In this document: positions 8,480 through 18,324 of the stretch, piece by piece | How the letters are laid out: each line of letters opens with the position of its first letter | How positions within the stretch are numbered: position 1 is the stretch's first letter | Assembly: GCF_002210095.1 (NCBI RefSeq) | Contig: NZ_AQQR01000031.1 | Location: 1 to 35,096 of the forward strand | DNA: 35,096 nucleotides | Direction of reading: 5' to 3' | DNA from: Marinibacterium profundimaris | Lineage (GTDB): Bacteria; Pseudomonadota; Alphaproteobacteria; Rhodobacterales; Rhodobacteraceae | Translations under genes and position numbers: made by a program | Notes under the pieces: model-generated | Seen by the model: only the letters and a program-made list of their open reading frames with translations | What the model was told of the DNA's origin: nothing | Database searches by the model: none

Positions 8480-8642
8480 GTTTCCATCCAACTTTCTGTT
8501 TCTTTTCATTCAGCCGCACCTGCACACCGGCGGCGCCGCCGTTTTCTTTCTTGATCGCCGCCCGGATGATCGGCGTTAAGGGAAGATCGGGGCAGGTGAT
8601 TGCCGGCCTTTCAGCCCGCGTCGCCTCCCCCCGGCCAGCCGC
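8480..8642 (-). other. Intergenic stretch with an open minus frame, possible gene remnant
   Basis: After the aldehyde dehydrogenase TAA the same minus frame stays open for about 54 codons and ends with a TGA that overlaps the ATG at 8479. Its last part (about LNEKKQKVGWKHD) reads like a natural C-terminus, but no convincing start codon with a ribosome site is seen. It may be the 3' end of a gene removed by rearrangement, or chance. A palindrome CGGCGGCGCCGCCG lies at about 8529-8542. Confidence 0.3.
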
Positions 8643-10121
8643 TTATTGCCCGGCGAGGTTGATGTGAACGTTCTTCTCGTGGGTGAAGGAAATCAGTTCA
8701 CCGATGCCTTCCTCGCGTCCGATACCGGATTGCTTGACCCCGCCGAAAGGCGCCCCGAGGAAATGGCGACCGACCTCGTTGACCCAGACGAACCCTGCCT
8801 CGACACTCGCCGCCGTTCGGTGCGCGGTGACAAGGTCGCGGGTCCATATCGCGCAGGTCAGGCCAAGTTCGAGCGCATTGACCTCGCTCAGCATCTCGTC
8901 TTCGTCCGACCACTTGCGAACGGCGAGCACCGGGCCAAAGATCTCTTCCCGCGCAATCCGCATTTCCGGAGTCACGTCGGCAAAGATCGTCGGCGCGATG
9001 AAATAGCCATCGGCCAAGGCGCCATCGGTCACGGCATGCCCGCCCGTAACGGCCTGTGCGCCTTCGCTCTTGGCGGAGTCGATGAAGCTCATCACGCGGT
9101 CGAACTGCGCCTGGCTGACGATGGCCCCCATGGTGGTTTCCGGATCGGTCGGCACGCCGGGTTGATACCGCGCGACGGCCTCGGCCAGATGGGAGATCAC
9201 CTCATCGTGAATATCCTGATGCAGGAAAGCCCGGCTTGTCGAGCCGCAGGACTGTCCGCACCAGCCGAAGTTCATCCCGGCGACAATCGCATCTGCAATC
9301 TTTTTCGGGTCGCTGTCGGGATAGGCGATCAGGGCGTTCTTGCCACCGAGTTCCAGCAGGACGGGCTTGACCGTGTCGCTGGCACTGCGCATCACCGCGC
9401 GCCCGGCGGGAACCGACCCGATCAGCGTCACCTTGGCCACGTCGGGATGCTCGGCCAGCCCGGCACCGGCTTCGACCCCGCCGGGCAGAACGCTGAACGT
9501 GCCTTTCGGCATCAGGCCATCGACGAGTTCGGCAAGACGCAGGGCCGAAAGGGGCGCCTGCACCGGGGGTTTGATGATAACGGCATTGCCCGCCGCCAGC
9601 GGCGCGGCCATCTTGCCGCCGCAGAACATGAAAGGATGGTTGAAGGCGAGAATCCGGGCAACGACGCCGAGCGGCTGGCGCAATGTCATGTTGACGCGGT
9701 CCGGCCCCATCGGGATCGTGTCACCCTTCATTTCGGTCACGAGACCCGCGAAAAATTCCATCTGGGCTGCGGCAATCGCGGCATCACCGCGCATTTCCGT
9801 GTAGGGATTGCCGCAGTTCGCGGCATCCATCATCGCCAGTTCATCGCCATGTTTGCGCAACAGCGCCGCGATTTCCTTGAGGATGCGGGCCCGTTCCAGC
9901 GGCGCGACATCGCGCCATTCCTCGAAACCCTTCCCCGCCGCGGCAACCGCGGCGTCCACGTCGGCGCGGCCCGCCGTGGCAACCGTTCCGATCGGCTGCC
10001 CGGTGCCCGGATTCAGGGTTTCTTCGTAAAGTCCTTCGATGGGTGGAACCCATGCCCCTCCGTAATACAGGTCTGCTTTTTTCGAAAGAGTCAGGTTCGC
10101 GTCCAGTTTCAAGATGTCCAT
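8643..10121 (-). CDS. NAD(P)-dependent aldehyde dehydrogenase
   Basis: 492 residues from ATG 10121, chosen for the strong GGGGAGG seven to eight bases upstream. All hallmarks of the superfamily are present: the nucleotide-binding lysine in NAVIIKPPVQAP, the general base Glu in LELGGKNALIAY, the catalytic Cys in GQSCGSTSR, and EEIFGPVLAV near the C-terminus. It oxidises an aldehyde to the acid in the cytoplasm. It is preceded by a promoter with the shared TTAG-N4-CTAA element, so it belongs to the putative phthalate regulon. It may oxidise the aromatic aldehyde made by the ThDP enzyme, or aldehydes from the alcohol part of hydrolysed esters. Both are inference. GC and codon use differ from the two genes downstream. 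Confidence 0.93.
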   Translation of the reverse strand: MDILKLDANLTLSKKADLYYGGAWVPPIEGLYEETLNPGTGQPIGTVATAGRADVDAAVAAAGKGFEEWRDVAPLERARILKEIAALLRKHGDELAMMDAANCGNPYTEMRGDAAIAAAQMEFFAGLVTEMKGDTIPMGPDRVNMTLRQPLGVVARILAFNHPFMFCGGKMAAPLAAGNAVIIKPPVQAPLSALRLAELVDGLMPKGTFSVLPGGVEAGAGLAEHPDVAKVTLIGSVPAGRAVMRSASDTVKPVLLELGGKNALIAYPDSDPKKIADAIVAGMNFGWCGQSCGSTSRAFLHQDIHDEVISHLAEAVARYQPGVPTDPETTMGAIVSQAQFDRVMSFIDSAKSEGAQAVTGGHAVTDGALADGYFIAPTIFADVTPEMRIAREEIFGPVLAVRKWSDEDEMLSEVNALELGLTCAIWTRDLVTAHRTAASVEAGFVWVNEVGRHFLGAPFGGVKQSGIGREEGIGELISFTHEKNVHINLAGQ

Positions 10122-10148
10122 CAGATGTTTCCTCCCCACGTTGACACC

Positions 10149-10177
10149 TGTTAACTTAGACCTCTAAATATTGTCAA
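10149..10177 (-). promoter_or_regulatory. Promoter with TTAG-N4-CTAA operator for the aldehyde dehydrogenase
   Basis: On the minus strand: -35 TTGACA (10177-10172), a 17-base spacer and a weak -10 TTAACA (10154-10149). TTAG (10156-10159), ACCT, CTAA (10164-10167) fill the spacer. The -35 lies immediately after the stop codon of the IclR gene. Confidence 0.6.
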
Positions 10178-10936
10178 TCAAAGAACTCGGCCCATGGCCG
10201 ACTGGAGGCGCAACAGGTGGGGCAGATACTCATCGACGGTGGCCTCGGGGGGGGCGTCCGTCGCGGGCAGGCCGATGTTGAGCGCCGCGACGACCGTGCC
10301 GTGCCGCCCCATGAGCGGGACGGCGATGGACCGCAATCCAAGCTCGACCTCCTGGTTCACCAGCGCAAACCCTTTGTCGCGCGCGTCGTCGATGCGCGTC
10401 ATGATATCCTTGGGTTCGACGAGTGAAAACCGGGTGCGCGGCGTGAGGTCGGACCTTTCGACCAGCCCTGCGGCCTCCTCTCGCGGTAACGCGGCCAGAA
10501 GGACACGCCCAAGCGAGGTGCAATGCGCAGGCAGGCGCGACCCGGGCATAAGCCCGACGGACATCACCCGTTTTTGCGCCGCACGAGCGATATAGACGAT
10601 ATCGCTTTCATCCAGCAGCGCCACCGAACAGCTTTGCCCGATTCTCTCGGACAATTGATTCAGCCAAGGTTGCACGATCTGCGACAAGGGCAACGAGGCC
10701 AGCGCCGCCATGCCAAGACGCAGAATACGCGGCGTCAGTGTAAAGAACTTGCCGTCGTAATCGGCATAACCCTCGCGGTTGAGCGTCAGCAAAACACGCC
10801 GCGTCGTGGCGCGGTCAAGCCCGCTTGCCGCTGCCGCCTCGGTGATCGAGAGGCGCGGCGTATTCGCGCCGAAGGCTTCGATGACGCGCAGCCCCTTGGC
10901 CAAGGAGGCGACATAGTCGGTCGGTTTGTTCAACAT
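10178..10936 (-). CDS. IclR-family transcriptional regulator (PcaR/PcaU/PobR type)
   Basis: 252 residues from ATG 10936 (an upstream TTG at 10972 is possible). The N-terminal winged helix-turn-helix is visible (LAKGLRVIEAF, then LSITEAAAASGLDRATTRRVLLTL, and the wing). It is followed by the IclR effector domain with VYIARA, LPAHCTSLGRVLLA and RSIAVPLMGRHGTVVAALNI. This subfamily often senses protocatechuate, beta-ketoadipate or hydroxybenzoate. The gene is divergent from pcaIJF with a 106-base gap, so control of pcaIJF is likely. It also precedes the aldehyde dehydrogenase gene on the same strand. Confidence 0.88.
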   Translation of the reverse strand: MLNKPTDYVASLAKGLRVIEAFGANTPRLSITEAAAASGLDRATTRRVLLTLNREGYADYDGKFFTLTPRILRLGMAALASLPLSQIVQPWLNQLSERIGQSCSVALLDESDIVYIARAAQKRVMSVGLMPGSRLPAHCTSLGRVLLAALPREEAAGLVERSDLTPRTRFSLVEPKDIMTRIDDARDKGFALVNQEVELGLRSIAVPLMGRHGTVVAALNIGLPATDAPPEATVDEYLPHLLRLQSAMGRVL

Positions 10937-11042
10937 GCGAACAGCGATAGCAACATAATGAACAAATCTCAATAATTGACCAAATCATCTCGCCTGCCGC
11001 AGCGGCGCAGGCTATGGCTACGGCCAGAAACGGAGGGTCCTC

Positions 11043-11762
11043 ATGAACAAAGTCTCGCTTTCTGTGGCCGATGCCGTCGCGGATATCCCCGACGGAGCGA
11101 AAGTCATGATCGGCGGTTTCGGCGGCTCCGGCGCGCCGATCGAACTGATCCATGCGCTGATCGACAGGTTCCGCGCAACCGGCAGCCCGAAAAACCTGAC
11201 GGTGATCAACAACAATGCGGGCAACGGTGCCATCGGCATCGCCGCCATGATCAAGGCCGGCATGGTCGCGAAAATGATCTGCTCTTTCCCGCGCTCATCC
11301 AATGCCGAAGCCTTCAACGAGAAATATCTGTCGGGCCAGATCGCGCTTGAGCTTGTGCCGCAAGGTACGCTGGCCGAGCGTATCCGCGCCGCAGGTGCGG
11401 GCATCCCGGCCTTTTACACGCCGTCCAGCTACGGAACCGAACTGGCCGAGGGCAAACCGACCGAGGAATTCGACGGCAAGATGTATGTCCGCGAAGGTTG
11501 GCTGCGCGCCGATTTCGCACTGATCAAGGGGCAGCTGGGCGATACCCTCGGCAACCTGACCTATCGCCTGGCAGGGCGCAATTTCAACCCGCTCATGGCC
11601 ATGGCCGCCGACAAGACCATCGCCCAGGTATCGAGCCTGAGCGAACCCGGCTCTATCGACCCCGAGCAGGTGGTTACGCCGGGCATCTTCGTCGACACCA
11701 TTGTCGAAGTGCCCGACCCGCAACAGGAAGAAGTGCTTGTCCGCACGGGAGTGGTTTACTGA
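11043..11762 (+). CDS. pcaI: 3-oxoadipate CoA-transferase subunit A
   Basis: 239 residues, ATG preceded by GGAGGG. It has the CoA-transferase family I alpha fold with DGAKVMIGGFGGSGAP near the N-terminus and NNNAGNG. With PcaJ it transfers CoA from succinyl-CoA to beta-ketoadipate in the cytoplasm. Its stop overlaps the start of pcaJ by one base (TGATG), so they are translationally coupled. First gene of the pcaIJF operon, divergent from the IclR regulator. Confidence 0.93.
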   Translation: MNKVSLSVADAVADIPDGAKVMIGGFGGSGAPIELIHALIDRFRATGSPKNLTVINNNAGNGAIGIAAMIKAGMVAKMICSFPRSSNAEAFNEKYLSGQIALELVPQGTLAERIRAAGAGIPAFYTPSSYGTELAEGKPTEEFDGKMYVREGWLRADFALIKGQLGDTLGNLTYRLAGRNFNPLMAMAADKTIAQVSSLSEPGSIDPEQVVTPGIFVDTIVEVPDPQQEEVLVRTGVVY

Positions 11763-12453
11763 TGTCCGATTTCAACCTCATGGAAGACAAGCTGACGAAT
11801 GCCCAGATCGCGTGGCGTGCCGCGCAGGATCTCGAAGACGGCTCCTATGTGAACCTTGGCATCGGCTTTCCCGAAATGATCGCCACCTTCCAACCCGAAG
11901 GGCGCGACGTAACCTATCACACCGAAAACGGCGTGCTGGGCTTTGGCAAAGCGCCCAAGGAGGGCGAAGAGGATTGGGACCTGATCAACGCGGGCAAGAA
12001 AGCGATCATGCTGAAGCCCGGGGCCTCGTTCTTCCATCATGCCGACAGTTTCTCGATGGTGCGTGGCGGGCACCTCGACCTGGCCGTTCTCGGGGCCTAC
12101 CAGGTTGCACAGAACGGCGATCTGGCGAACTGGCGGGTCGGCTCCAAGGGGGTTCCCGCCGTGGGCGGTGCGATGGACCTGGTCCATGGGGCCAAGGCCG
12201 TTGCGGTGGTCACCGATCACGTGACCAAGGATGGCCAGCCCAAGCTGGTCGAAGCCTGCACCTTCCCTTTGACGGGGGTTGGCTGTGTGACCCGCGTTTA
12301 TACGTCCCTGGCGGTTCTCGACATCGAGGATGGCAAGTTCAACCTGCGTGAGAAACTGCCCGCCATTTCGATGGAAGAACTCCAGGCCGTTACCGGCGCC
12401 ACATTGCACACCGATGGCCCCGTCGGCGACCTGATCGTACCGGAGGATATCTG

Positions 12454-12454
<1 letters not shown>
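11762..12454 (+). CDS. pcaJ: 3-oxoadipate CoA-transferase subunit B
   Basis: 230 residues from ATG 11762. The catalytic glutamate of family I CoA-transferases lies in YHTENGVLGFG, followed by NAGKKAIMLKPGASFF and VRGGHLDLAVLGAYQV. It forms the beta subunit with PcaI. Its stop overlaps the pcaF start by one base (TGATG). Length is normal for the family. Confidence 0.93.
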
Positions 12455-13653
<1,199 letters not shown>

Positions 13654-14571
13654 TCACGCGTCGCGGGCCATTTCCCCGGCTCGCCTGTGCAGCAGCCTCG
13701 CCAGTAAATCGGCGGGGCTGTTTTCGTTGAAGGCGAACTTGCGTGTGATCCCGACCGCGCCCGACATATAACCCGATTTCAGGTTCACCTCGGCAAGGGT
13801 GCCCCGCTGCAACTCGCGTTCGACCACCCCGCGCGAGATGAACCACAGCATGTCGGATCGTTCGATCAGGGAGAGGGCAACCGGCAGGGCAACCGTTTCG
13901 AAGGCAGGCACGAGGCCGCTCAGCCCCTGCGCGGCCAGATATTGATCCACGGTCTGGCGAATGATCGCCCCGGGGTTGGGGGCAATCAGCGGATACATCG
14001 CCAGCGCCTCTGGCGCAGGCAGGGCCAGTGCCGGGTGATCCGCCCGCGCCACCAAAAGCACCGGTTCGTCGTAAAGATGCTCGAAGGACAGGCCGGGCAT
14101 ATCCTTGGCCGATGGCATCCGCCCGACCATCAGGTCGATCCCGCCCGAGCGCAGCATGTCGAGCAAATAGCGATTCGGCCCGGTGATGATCCCGATCCGC
14201 GCTTGCTGCTGCGTGCGATGATAATCCAGCGCGACAGACGGGAAAAATCCGCCCGCAACGGTAGGCAGCACCCCGACCTTGACCAGCCCCGGCGCGGCTT
14301 TGCCCGACAGATCGCGCACCCCCGCTTCGAGGCTTTGCACCGCAACCAGCGCATGGGCGCGAAAGCCCTCCCCCGCCGGGGTCAGGACCGCGCGCCTGCC
14401 GGTCCGCTCAAACAATGCTGTGCCTAAAAAGGTCTCAAGCTCGCCAATGGTCTTGGACAATGCGGGCTGCGAAACATTGCGCGCCCGCGCTGCGGCCGAG
14501 ATCGTGCCATTCTGCGCGACCGCCAGAAACGCCTCGATATGGCGGAGTTTCAAACCGGGTGGTATATTCAT
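13654..14571 (-). CDS. pcaQ: LysR-family regulator of protocatechuate catabolism
   Basis: 305 residues from ATG 14571 (an upstream start at 14592 is less likely). The N-terminal LysR helix-turn-helix reads LRHIEAFLAVAQNGTISAAARARNVSQ (two overlapping blocks) and is followed by the effector-binding domain. It is transcribed divergently from pcaDCHGB, as PcaQ is in alphaproteobacteria, where it activates that operon in response to gamma-carboxymuconolactone or beta-carboxymuconate. The shared intergenic region (14572-14647) has a GGTTAT sequence at 14574-14579, which may be half of a PcaQ site. Confidence 0.88.
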   Translation of the reverse strand: MNIPPGLKLRHIEAFLAVAQNGTISAAARARNVSQPALSKTIGELETFLGTALFERTGRRAVLTPAGEGFRAHALVAVQSLEAGVRDLSGKAAPGLVKVGVLPTVAGGFFPSVALDYHRTQQQARIGIITGPNRYLLDMLRSGGIDLMVGRMPSAKDMPGLSFEHLYDEPVLLVARADHPALALPAPEALAMYPLIAPNPGAIIRQTVDQYLAAQGLSGLVPAFETVALPVALSLIERSDMLWFISRGVVERELQRGTLAEVNLKSGYMSGAVGITRKFAFNENSPADLLARLLHRRAGEMARDA

Positions 14572-14647
14572 TTGGTTATACTTTTGACGCAAGATTGTAT
14601 TTTTTCAAGGGAAAATATTATGCAAAGGTCTGAGTCAGGAGGTACCA

Positions 14648-15430
14648 ATGCAAGCAATCACACGCGACTGGGGCATAATGCACGTCGATCACCGGGCTGG
14701 CAGCGGTGTGCCGTTGGTCTTTGTCAACTCTCTCGGCACGGATTTGCGGATGTGGGACGCGGTTATCGCGGCCCTGCCCGAGGACCGCGCCTGCCTTCGC
14801 ATGGACAAACGCGGACATGGATTATCGGAAACCGCCCCACAGGGTTATGGGATTCCCGATCTGGCCGAAGATGTTCTGGCCGCGATGACCGGGACCGGGA
14901 TAGACCGCGCGATCATCGTTGGCTGCTCGATCGGCGGGTTGATCGCGCAGCACGTCGCACTGATGGCACCCGAGCGCGTTGCCGGCCTTGTCCTGTCCAA
15001 TACCGCCTCCATGCTGGGGGCCGCCGAAGGCTGGCACACGCGCATCCAAGCCGTTCGTGAAAATGGCATGGCGGCAATGGCGGAAGGCATCATGCCACGG
15101 TGGTTCGGACCCAAGATGCTTGCGGACAGGACCGCGCCCTTGTGGCGGACGCTTTTGGCACGAACCGATCAAGAGGGGTATATCGCCACCTGTGCCGCGA
15201 TTGCCGGAACAGACATTACCGAGCGCTTGGGCGAAATCACTCAGTCCGCGCTCGTACTCGGCGGAAAGCACGATCTGGCCACCCCGCCCGACATGGTCGA
15301 AGCACTGGCCCGCGTGCTGCCGCGTGCCGATCTGGTCATGTTCGAAGACACCGGGCACCTGCCCGCGATCGAGGCGCCGGAAGCCTTTACCAGGGCATTG
15401 ATGACATTTGTGGAAAGGATCAGCGCATGA
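14648..15430 (+). CDS. pcaD: 3-oxoadipate enol-lactone hydrolase
   Basis: 260 residues, preceded by CAGGAGGT. It has an alpha/beta hydrolase fold with the nucleophile in IVGCSIGGLIAQ, the acid in LVLGGKHDLATP and the histidine in DTGHLPAIEAP. It hydrolyses beta-ketoadipate enol-lactone to beta-ketoadipate in the cytoplasm. First gene of the pcaDCHGB operon. Its stop overlaps the pcaC start as ATGA. Confidence 0.92.
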   Translation: MQAITRDWGIMHVDHRAGSGVPLVFVNSLGTDLRMWDAVIAALPEDRACLRMDKRGHGLSETAPQGYGIPDLAEDVLAAMTGTGIDRAIIVGCSIGGLIAQHVALMAPERVAGLVLSNTASMLGAAEGWHTRIQAVRENGMAAMAEGIMPRWFGPKMLADRTAPLWRTLLARTDQEGYIATCAAIAGTDITERLGEITQSALVLGGKHDLATPPDMVEALARVLPRADLVMFEDTGHLPAIEAPEAFTRALMTFVERISA

Positions 15431-15813
15431 GCCAAAAATTCGATCAGGGCATGAAGACCCGGCGCGAGGTTCTGGGCGATGCCCACGTGGACCGCGCCGA
15501 GGCGGCAAAAACCGAATTCGACCTGCCCTTTCAATCGCTCATCACCGAGAGCGCCTGGGGCACGGTATGGTCCTCGGATAAGATTTCGCGCCGGGAACGG
15601 TCGATGCTGACCATTGCGCTTCTGGCGGCGACGGGAAACTTCGAAGAAATCCCGATGCACATCCGCGCCACGCTGCGCACGGGTGCGTCGAAAGACGACA
15701 TCGCGGAGGCCCTGCAGCATGTGGCGATATATGCGGGGGTACCGAAGGCGAACCACGCCCTGAAACTCGCCAAACAGACCTTTGCGGAAATGGAGGAACG
15801 TGAAAATGACTGA
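15427..15813 (+). CDS. pcaC: 4-carboxymuconolactone decarboxylase
   Basis: 128 residues from ATG 15427. It belongs to the CMD/AhpD-like family, with SRRERSMLTIALLAA and the conserved HIRATLRTGASKDDIAEAL block. It removes CO2 from gamma-carboxymuconolactone to give the enol-lactone used by PcaD. It is a separate gene here, not fused to pcaD as in actinobacterial pcaL. It overlaps pcaH by eight bases. Confidence 0.94.
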   Translation: MSQKFDQGMKTRREVLGDAHVDRAEAAKTEFDLPFQSLITESAWGTVWSSDKISRRERSMLTIALLAATGNFEEIPMHIRATLRTGASKDDIAEALQHVAIYAGVPKANHALKLAKQTFAEMEEREND

Positions 15814-16549
15814 CCGATTGAACGTGGATCAGGGACCGCTGATCCCCCGAAACCGCGCGATCCATCCCGACCCCTACAATCCGGGGTACAAGACCAGCGT
15901 TGCACGCTCGCCGAACCTGCCGCTTCTGTCGATGGAAAGCACCCCTTCGGAAGAGACCGGCCCGACCTTCGGGCATGGGAAGCTCGGCGCGCTCGACAAC
16001 AACCTGATCCTGAACTGGACCAAGGGCAAGGCCCCAGCCGTGGGGGAGCGCATCCTGATGCACGGGCGGGTTCTGGACGAGATGGGCCGCCCCGTCCCCA
16101 ATACGCTGATCGAGATCTGGCAGGCCAACGCGGGCGGTCGTTACCGTCACAAGAAGGATACCTATTTCGCACCGCTCGATCCGAATTTCGGCGGCTGCGG
16201 GCGGACCATCACCGACGAGAACGGGTATTACGAATTCCTGACCGTGCGCCCCGGCGCTTATCCCTGGCCCAACCGCGGCAATGACTGGCGGCCCATGCAT
16301 ATCCATGTGTCCGTCTATGGCCACAGCTTCGGTCAGCGCCTGATCACCCAGATGTATTTCGAGGGTGACCCGCTGATCAACCATTGCCCGATCGCCGCGA
16401 CGATCAAGGAGCGCAGCCAGCTCGACCGCCTGGTCGCGCCACTCGATTTCTCGAAGTCGCGCCCGCTCGATTTCCTTGCCTATAAATTCGACATCGTTCT
16501 GCGCGGGCGCCGCCAGACCATGTTCGAGAACAAGCTGGAGGGTATGTAA
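15806..16549 (+). CDS. pcaH: Protocatechuate 3,4-dioxygenase beta subunit
   Basis: 247 residues from ATG 15806 (GGAGG eight bases upstream). The four ligands of the non-heme Fe(III) site are visible: Tyr113 in GGRYRHKKD, Tyr152 in PGAYPWPN, and His165/His167 in MHIHVSVYG. With PcaG it performs intradiol cleavage of protocatechuate to beta-carboxy-cis,cis-muconate. This is the ring-opening step of the window. Confidence 0.96.
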   Translation: MTDRLNVDQGPLIPRNRAIHPDPYNPGYKTSVARSPNLPLLSMESTPSEETGPTFGHGKLGALDNNLILNWTKGKAPAVGERILMHGRVLDEMGRPVPNTLIEIWQANAGGRYRHKKDTYFAPLDPNFGGCGRTITDENGYYEFLTVRPGAYPWPNRGNDWRPMHIHVSVYGHSFGQRLITQMYFEGDPLINHCPIAATIKERSQLDRLVAPLDFSKSRPLDFLAYKFDIVLRGRRQTMFENKLEGM

Positions 16550-16551
16550 TC

Positions 16552-17157
16552 ATGGTCCAGAAACTCGACACTCTGCAAGAAAGCCCGTCGCAAACAGCGG
16601 GTCCTTATGTCCACATCGGATTGATGCCAACCTACGCCGGGAATGCCGGGTATTACGACGAAGAGATCGGCACCACCCCCTTCATCGACGAAAGCAAGGC
16701 ACAAGGCGAGATCATCGAGATCGTTGGCTCCGTGTACGATGGCACCGGCTGGGCGATGCGCGATGCCCTGATCGAAAGCTGGCAATGCGACGCAAGCGGC
16801 ATCTTCCCGGGGGCCGAGGGCGCCGATCCGGCCGTTACCGGCCATTGCCGCTTTGCCGCCGATGCGGAAACCGGTGAATTCACGCTGCGCACCGTGAAGC
16901 CCGGCCCCTACAAGGGCCGTGGCGGGGTAGACAGCGCGCCGCATATCTCGCTTTGGGTGGTGTCCCGCGGAATCAACATCGGTCTCAATACCCGGATCTA
17001 TTTCGAGGATGAAGACAATGAAAACGATCCGCTTCTGAACCGGGTCGAACAGCGCCCGCGCGTGGACACGCTTATCGCCAAGAAAACCGGCGAGGGGAAA
17101 TATCGCTTCGATATCCGCCTTCAGGGCGAGGGCGAAACGGTTTTCCTCGATATTTGA
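16552..17157 (+). CDS. pcaG: Protocatechuate 3,4-dioxygenase alpha subunit
   Basis: 201 residues, starting two bases after the pcaH stop. It has the family start SPSQTAGPYVHIGLMPT and the intradiol dioxygenase core (GTGWAMRDALIESWQ, FTLRTVKPGPYKG, PHISLWVVSRGINI). The alpha subunit lacks the iron ligands, as expected, and completes the active site of PcaH. Followed by a hairpin with a T run before pcaB. Confidence 0.95.
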   Translation: MVQKLDTLQESPSQTAGPYVHIGLMPTYAGNAGYYDEEIGTTPFIDESKAQGEIIEIVGSVYDGTGWAMRDALIESWQCDASGIFPGAEGADPAVTGHCRFAADAETGEFTLRTVKPGPYKGRGGVDSAPHISLWVVSRGINIGLNTRIYFEDEDNENDPLLNRVEQRPRVDTLIAKKTGEGKYRFDIRLQGEGETVFLDI

Positions 17158-17174
17158 GCCGAAACAAGTCATTC

Positions 17175-17202
17175 AAAAGGGGCGGCAACGACCGCCCTTT
17201 TT
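17175..17202 (+). terminator. Terminator-like hairpin between pcaG and pcaB
   Basis: GGGGCGG/CCGCCC stem (about 17179-17185 and 17192-17197) with loop CAACGA, an A run before it and TTTTT after it. pcaB follows with only 69 bases from pcaG and no obvious own promoter. The hairpin probably attenuates rather than fully ends transcription. Confidence 0.7.
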
Positions 17203-17226
17203 GCCTTTCAGCGAGGACGTAGCCCG

Positions 17227-18279
17227 ATGAACATCTCGGTTTTCGATCACCCTTGGCTTTCCGGTCTTTTCGGCGATGCGGAGATGGCCGGGATTCTTTC
17301 CGCCGAACGGCAAATGTCGCATATGCTCGCCTTCGAAGCGGCATGGTCACGCGCCTGCGGCAAGGCCGGATTGTTCGACACGGCAAAGGCGGAAGAGGCC
17401 GCGCGGGCGATCGAGACCGCAACGATCGACTTTGCCGATATCGCCACAGGCATGGGGCAAGATGGCGTACCGATCCCGCGTCTTGTGAAACAATTGAAGG
17501 CGATTGCACCCGCCGACGCCGTACACAAGGGTGCCACGTCGCAGGATGTCGTGGATACCGCGATGGTCCTTGCACTGCGCGAGGCATCCATCCTGATCGA
17601 GGGCCGCTTGAAAACCCTTGAAACAGAATTCGAAGCCCTCGAAAAGCGGTTCGGTGACGTCCCCCTCATGGGCCGCACGCGGATGCAGGCAGCCACGCAA
17701 ATCACCGTTCGGGACCGTCTGCTTGCCTGGCGCTTACCACTGTCCGATCATCTCACGGCCATCGGCCAAAAGCGTGCGACTATCGAAAAGGTGCAGATCG
17801 GCGGGGCTTCGGGCGACCGCAAGGCCCTTGGCGACAAGGCCGGGATGGTCGTGGACGAAGTGGCGAAAACCCTTGGCCTTGCCCCGACGCAAAAGAGTTG
17901 GCAGACCATGCGCCACGGCATCGCGGATTATGCCTCCTGTCTCTCATTGATTTCGGGAACTCTCGGAAAGTTCGGGCAGGACGTCGCATTGATGACCCAG
18001 CAAGGCCTCGAAGACATCACCCTGTCTGGCGGTGGCGGGTCTTCGGCCATGCCGCACAAGCAAAACCCGGTTTCCGCCGAACTGCTCATCACCCTGGCAC
18101 GCTTCAACGCCACGCAGGTCTCGGCCATGCATCATGCCTTGATCCATGAACAGGAACGCTCGGGCGCGGCCTGGTCTCTTGAATGGATGGTGCTACCGCA
18201 AATGCTGATGGCCACGGGCAAGGCCTTGGATGTCGGGTGCGCCCTTTGCAAATCCATTACGGGGCTTGGCAAGGCTTAA
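17227..18279 (+). CDS. pcaB: 3-carboxy-cis,cis-muconate cycloisomerase
   Basis: 350 residues, GAGG upstream. It belongs to the fumarase/aspartase superfamily, with the signature GGGGSSAMPHKQNPVSAELL (about 260-280) and PLMGRTRMQAATQITV. It converts beta-carboxymuconate to gamma-carboxymuconolactone. Length is that of short bacterial PcaB proteins. Last gene of pcaDCHGB, separated from pcaG by a terminator-like hairpin, so its expression may be lower. Confidence 0.93.
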   Translation: MNISVFDHPWLSGLFGDAEMAGILSAERQMSHMLAFEAAWSRACGKAGLFDTAKAEEAARAIETATIDFADIATGMGQDGVPIPRLVKQLKAIAPADAVHKGATSQDVVDTAMVLALREASILIEGRLKTLETEFEALEKRFGDVPLMGRTRMQAATQITVRDRLLAWRLPLSDHLTAIGQKRATIEKVQIGGASGDRKALGDKAGMVVDEVAKTLGLAPTQKSWQTMRHGIADYASCLSLISGTLGKFGQDVALMTQQGLEDITLSGGGGSSAMPHKQNPVSAELLITLARFNATQVSAMHHALIHEQERSGAAWSLEWMVLPQMLMATGKALDVGCALCKSITGLGKA

Positions 18280-18282
18280 AGT

Positions 18283-18321
18283 GTTTCGCCCTTGGCCCGG
18301 CACATCGGCGAAAGGCGAAAC
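18283..18321. terminator. Inverted repeat between convergent pcaB and usp genes
   Basis: GTTTCGCC (18283-18290) and GGCGAAAC (18314-18321) form a perfect 8-bp stem with a 23-base loop, in the 45-base gap between convergent genes. There is no T run, so a terminator role is uncertain. Confidence 0.35.
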
Positions 18322-18324
18322 GCA

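Noticed and set aside
8646-10154. Plus-strand open frame of 502 codons
   Set aside because: Complete antisense of the aldehyde dehydrogenase, which has all family motifs on the minus strand.
10937-11042. IclR operator from repeated GTTC segments upstream of pcaI
   Set aside because: The repeats largely lie before and within the start region of the IclR gene and do not form a clear inverted repeat; too weak to call.
14572-14647. A full PcaQ box (ATAACC-N4-GGTTAA) upstream of pcaD
   Set aside because: Only a half-site (GGTTAT) is visible; the second half does not match, so I do not call a complete site.
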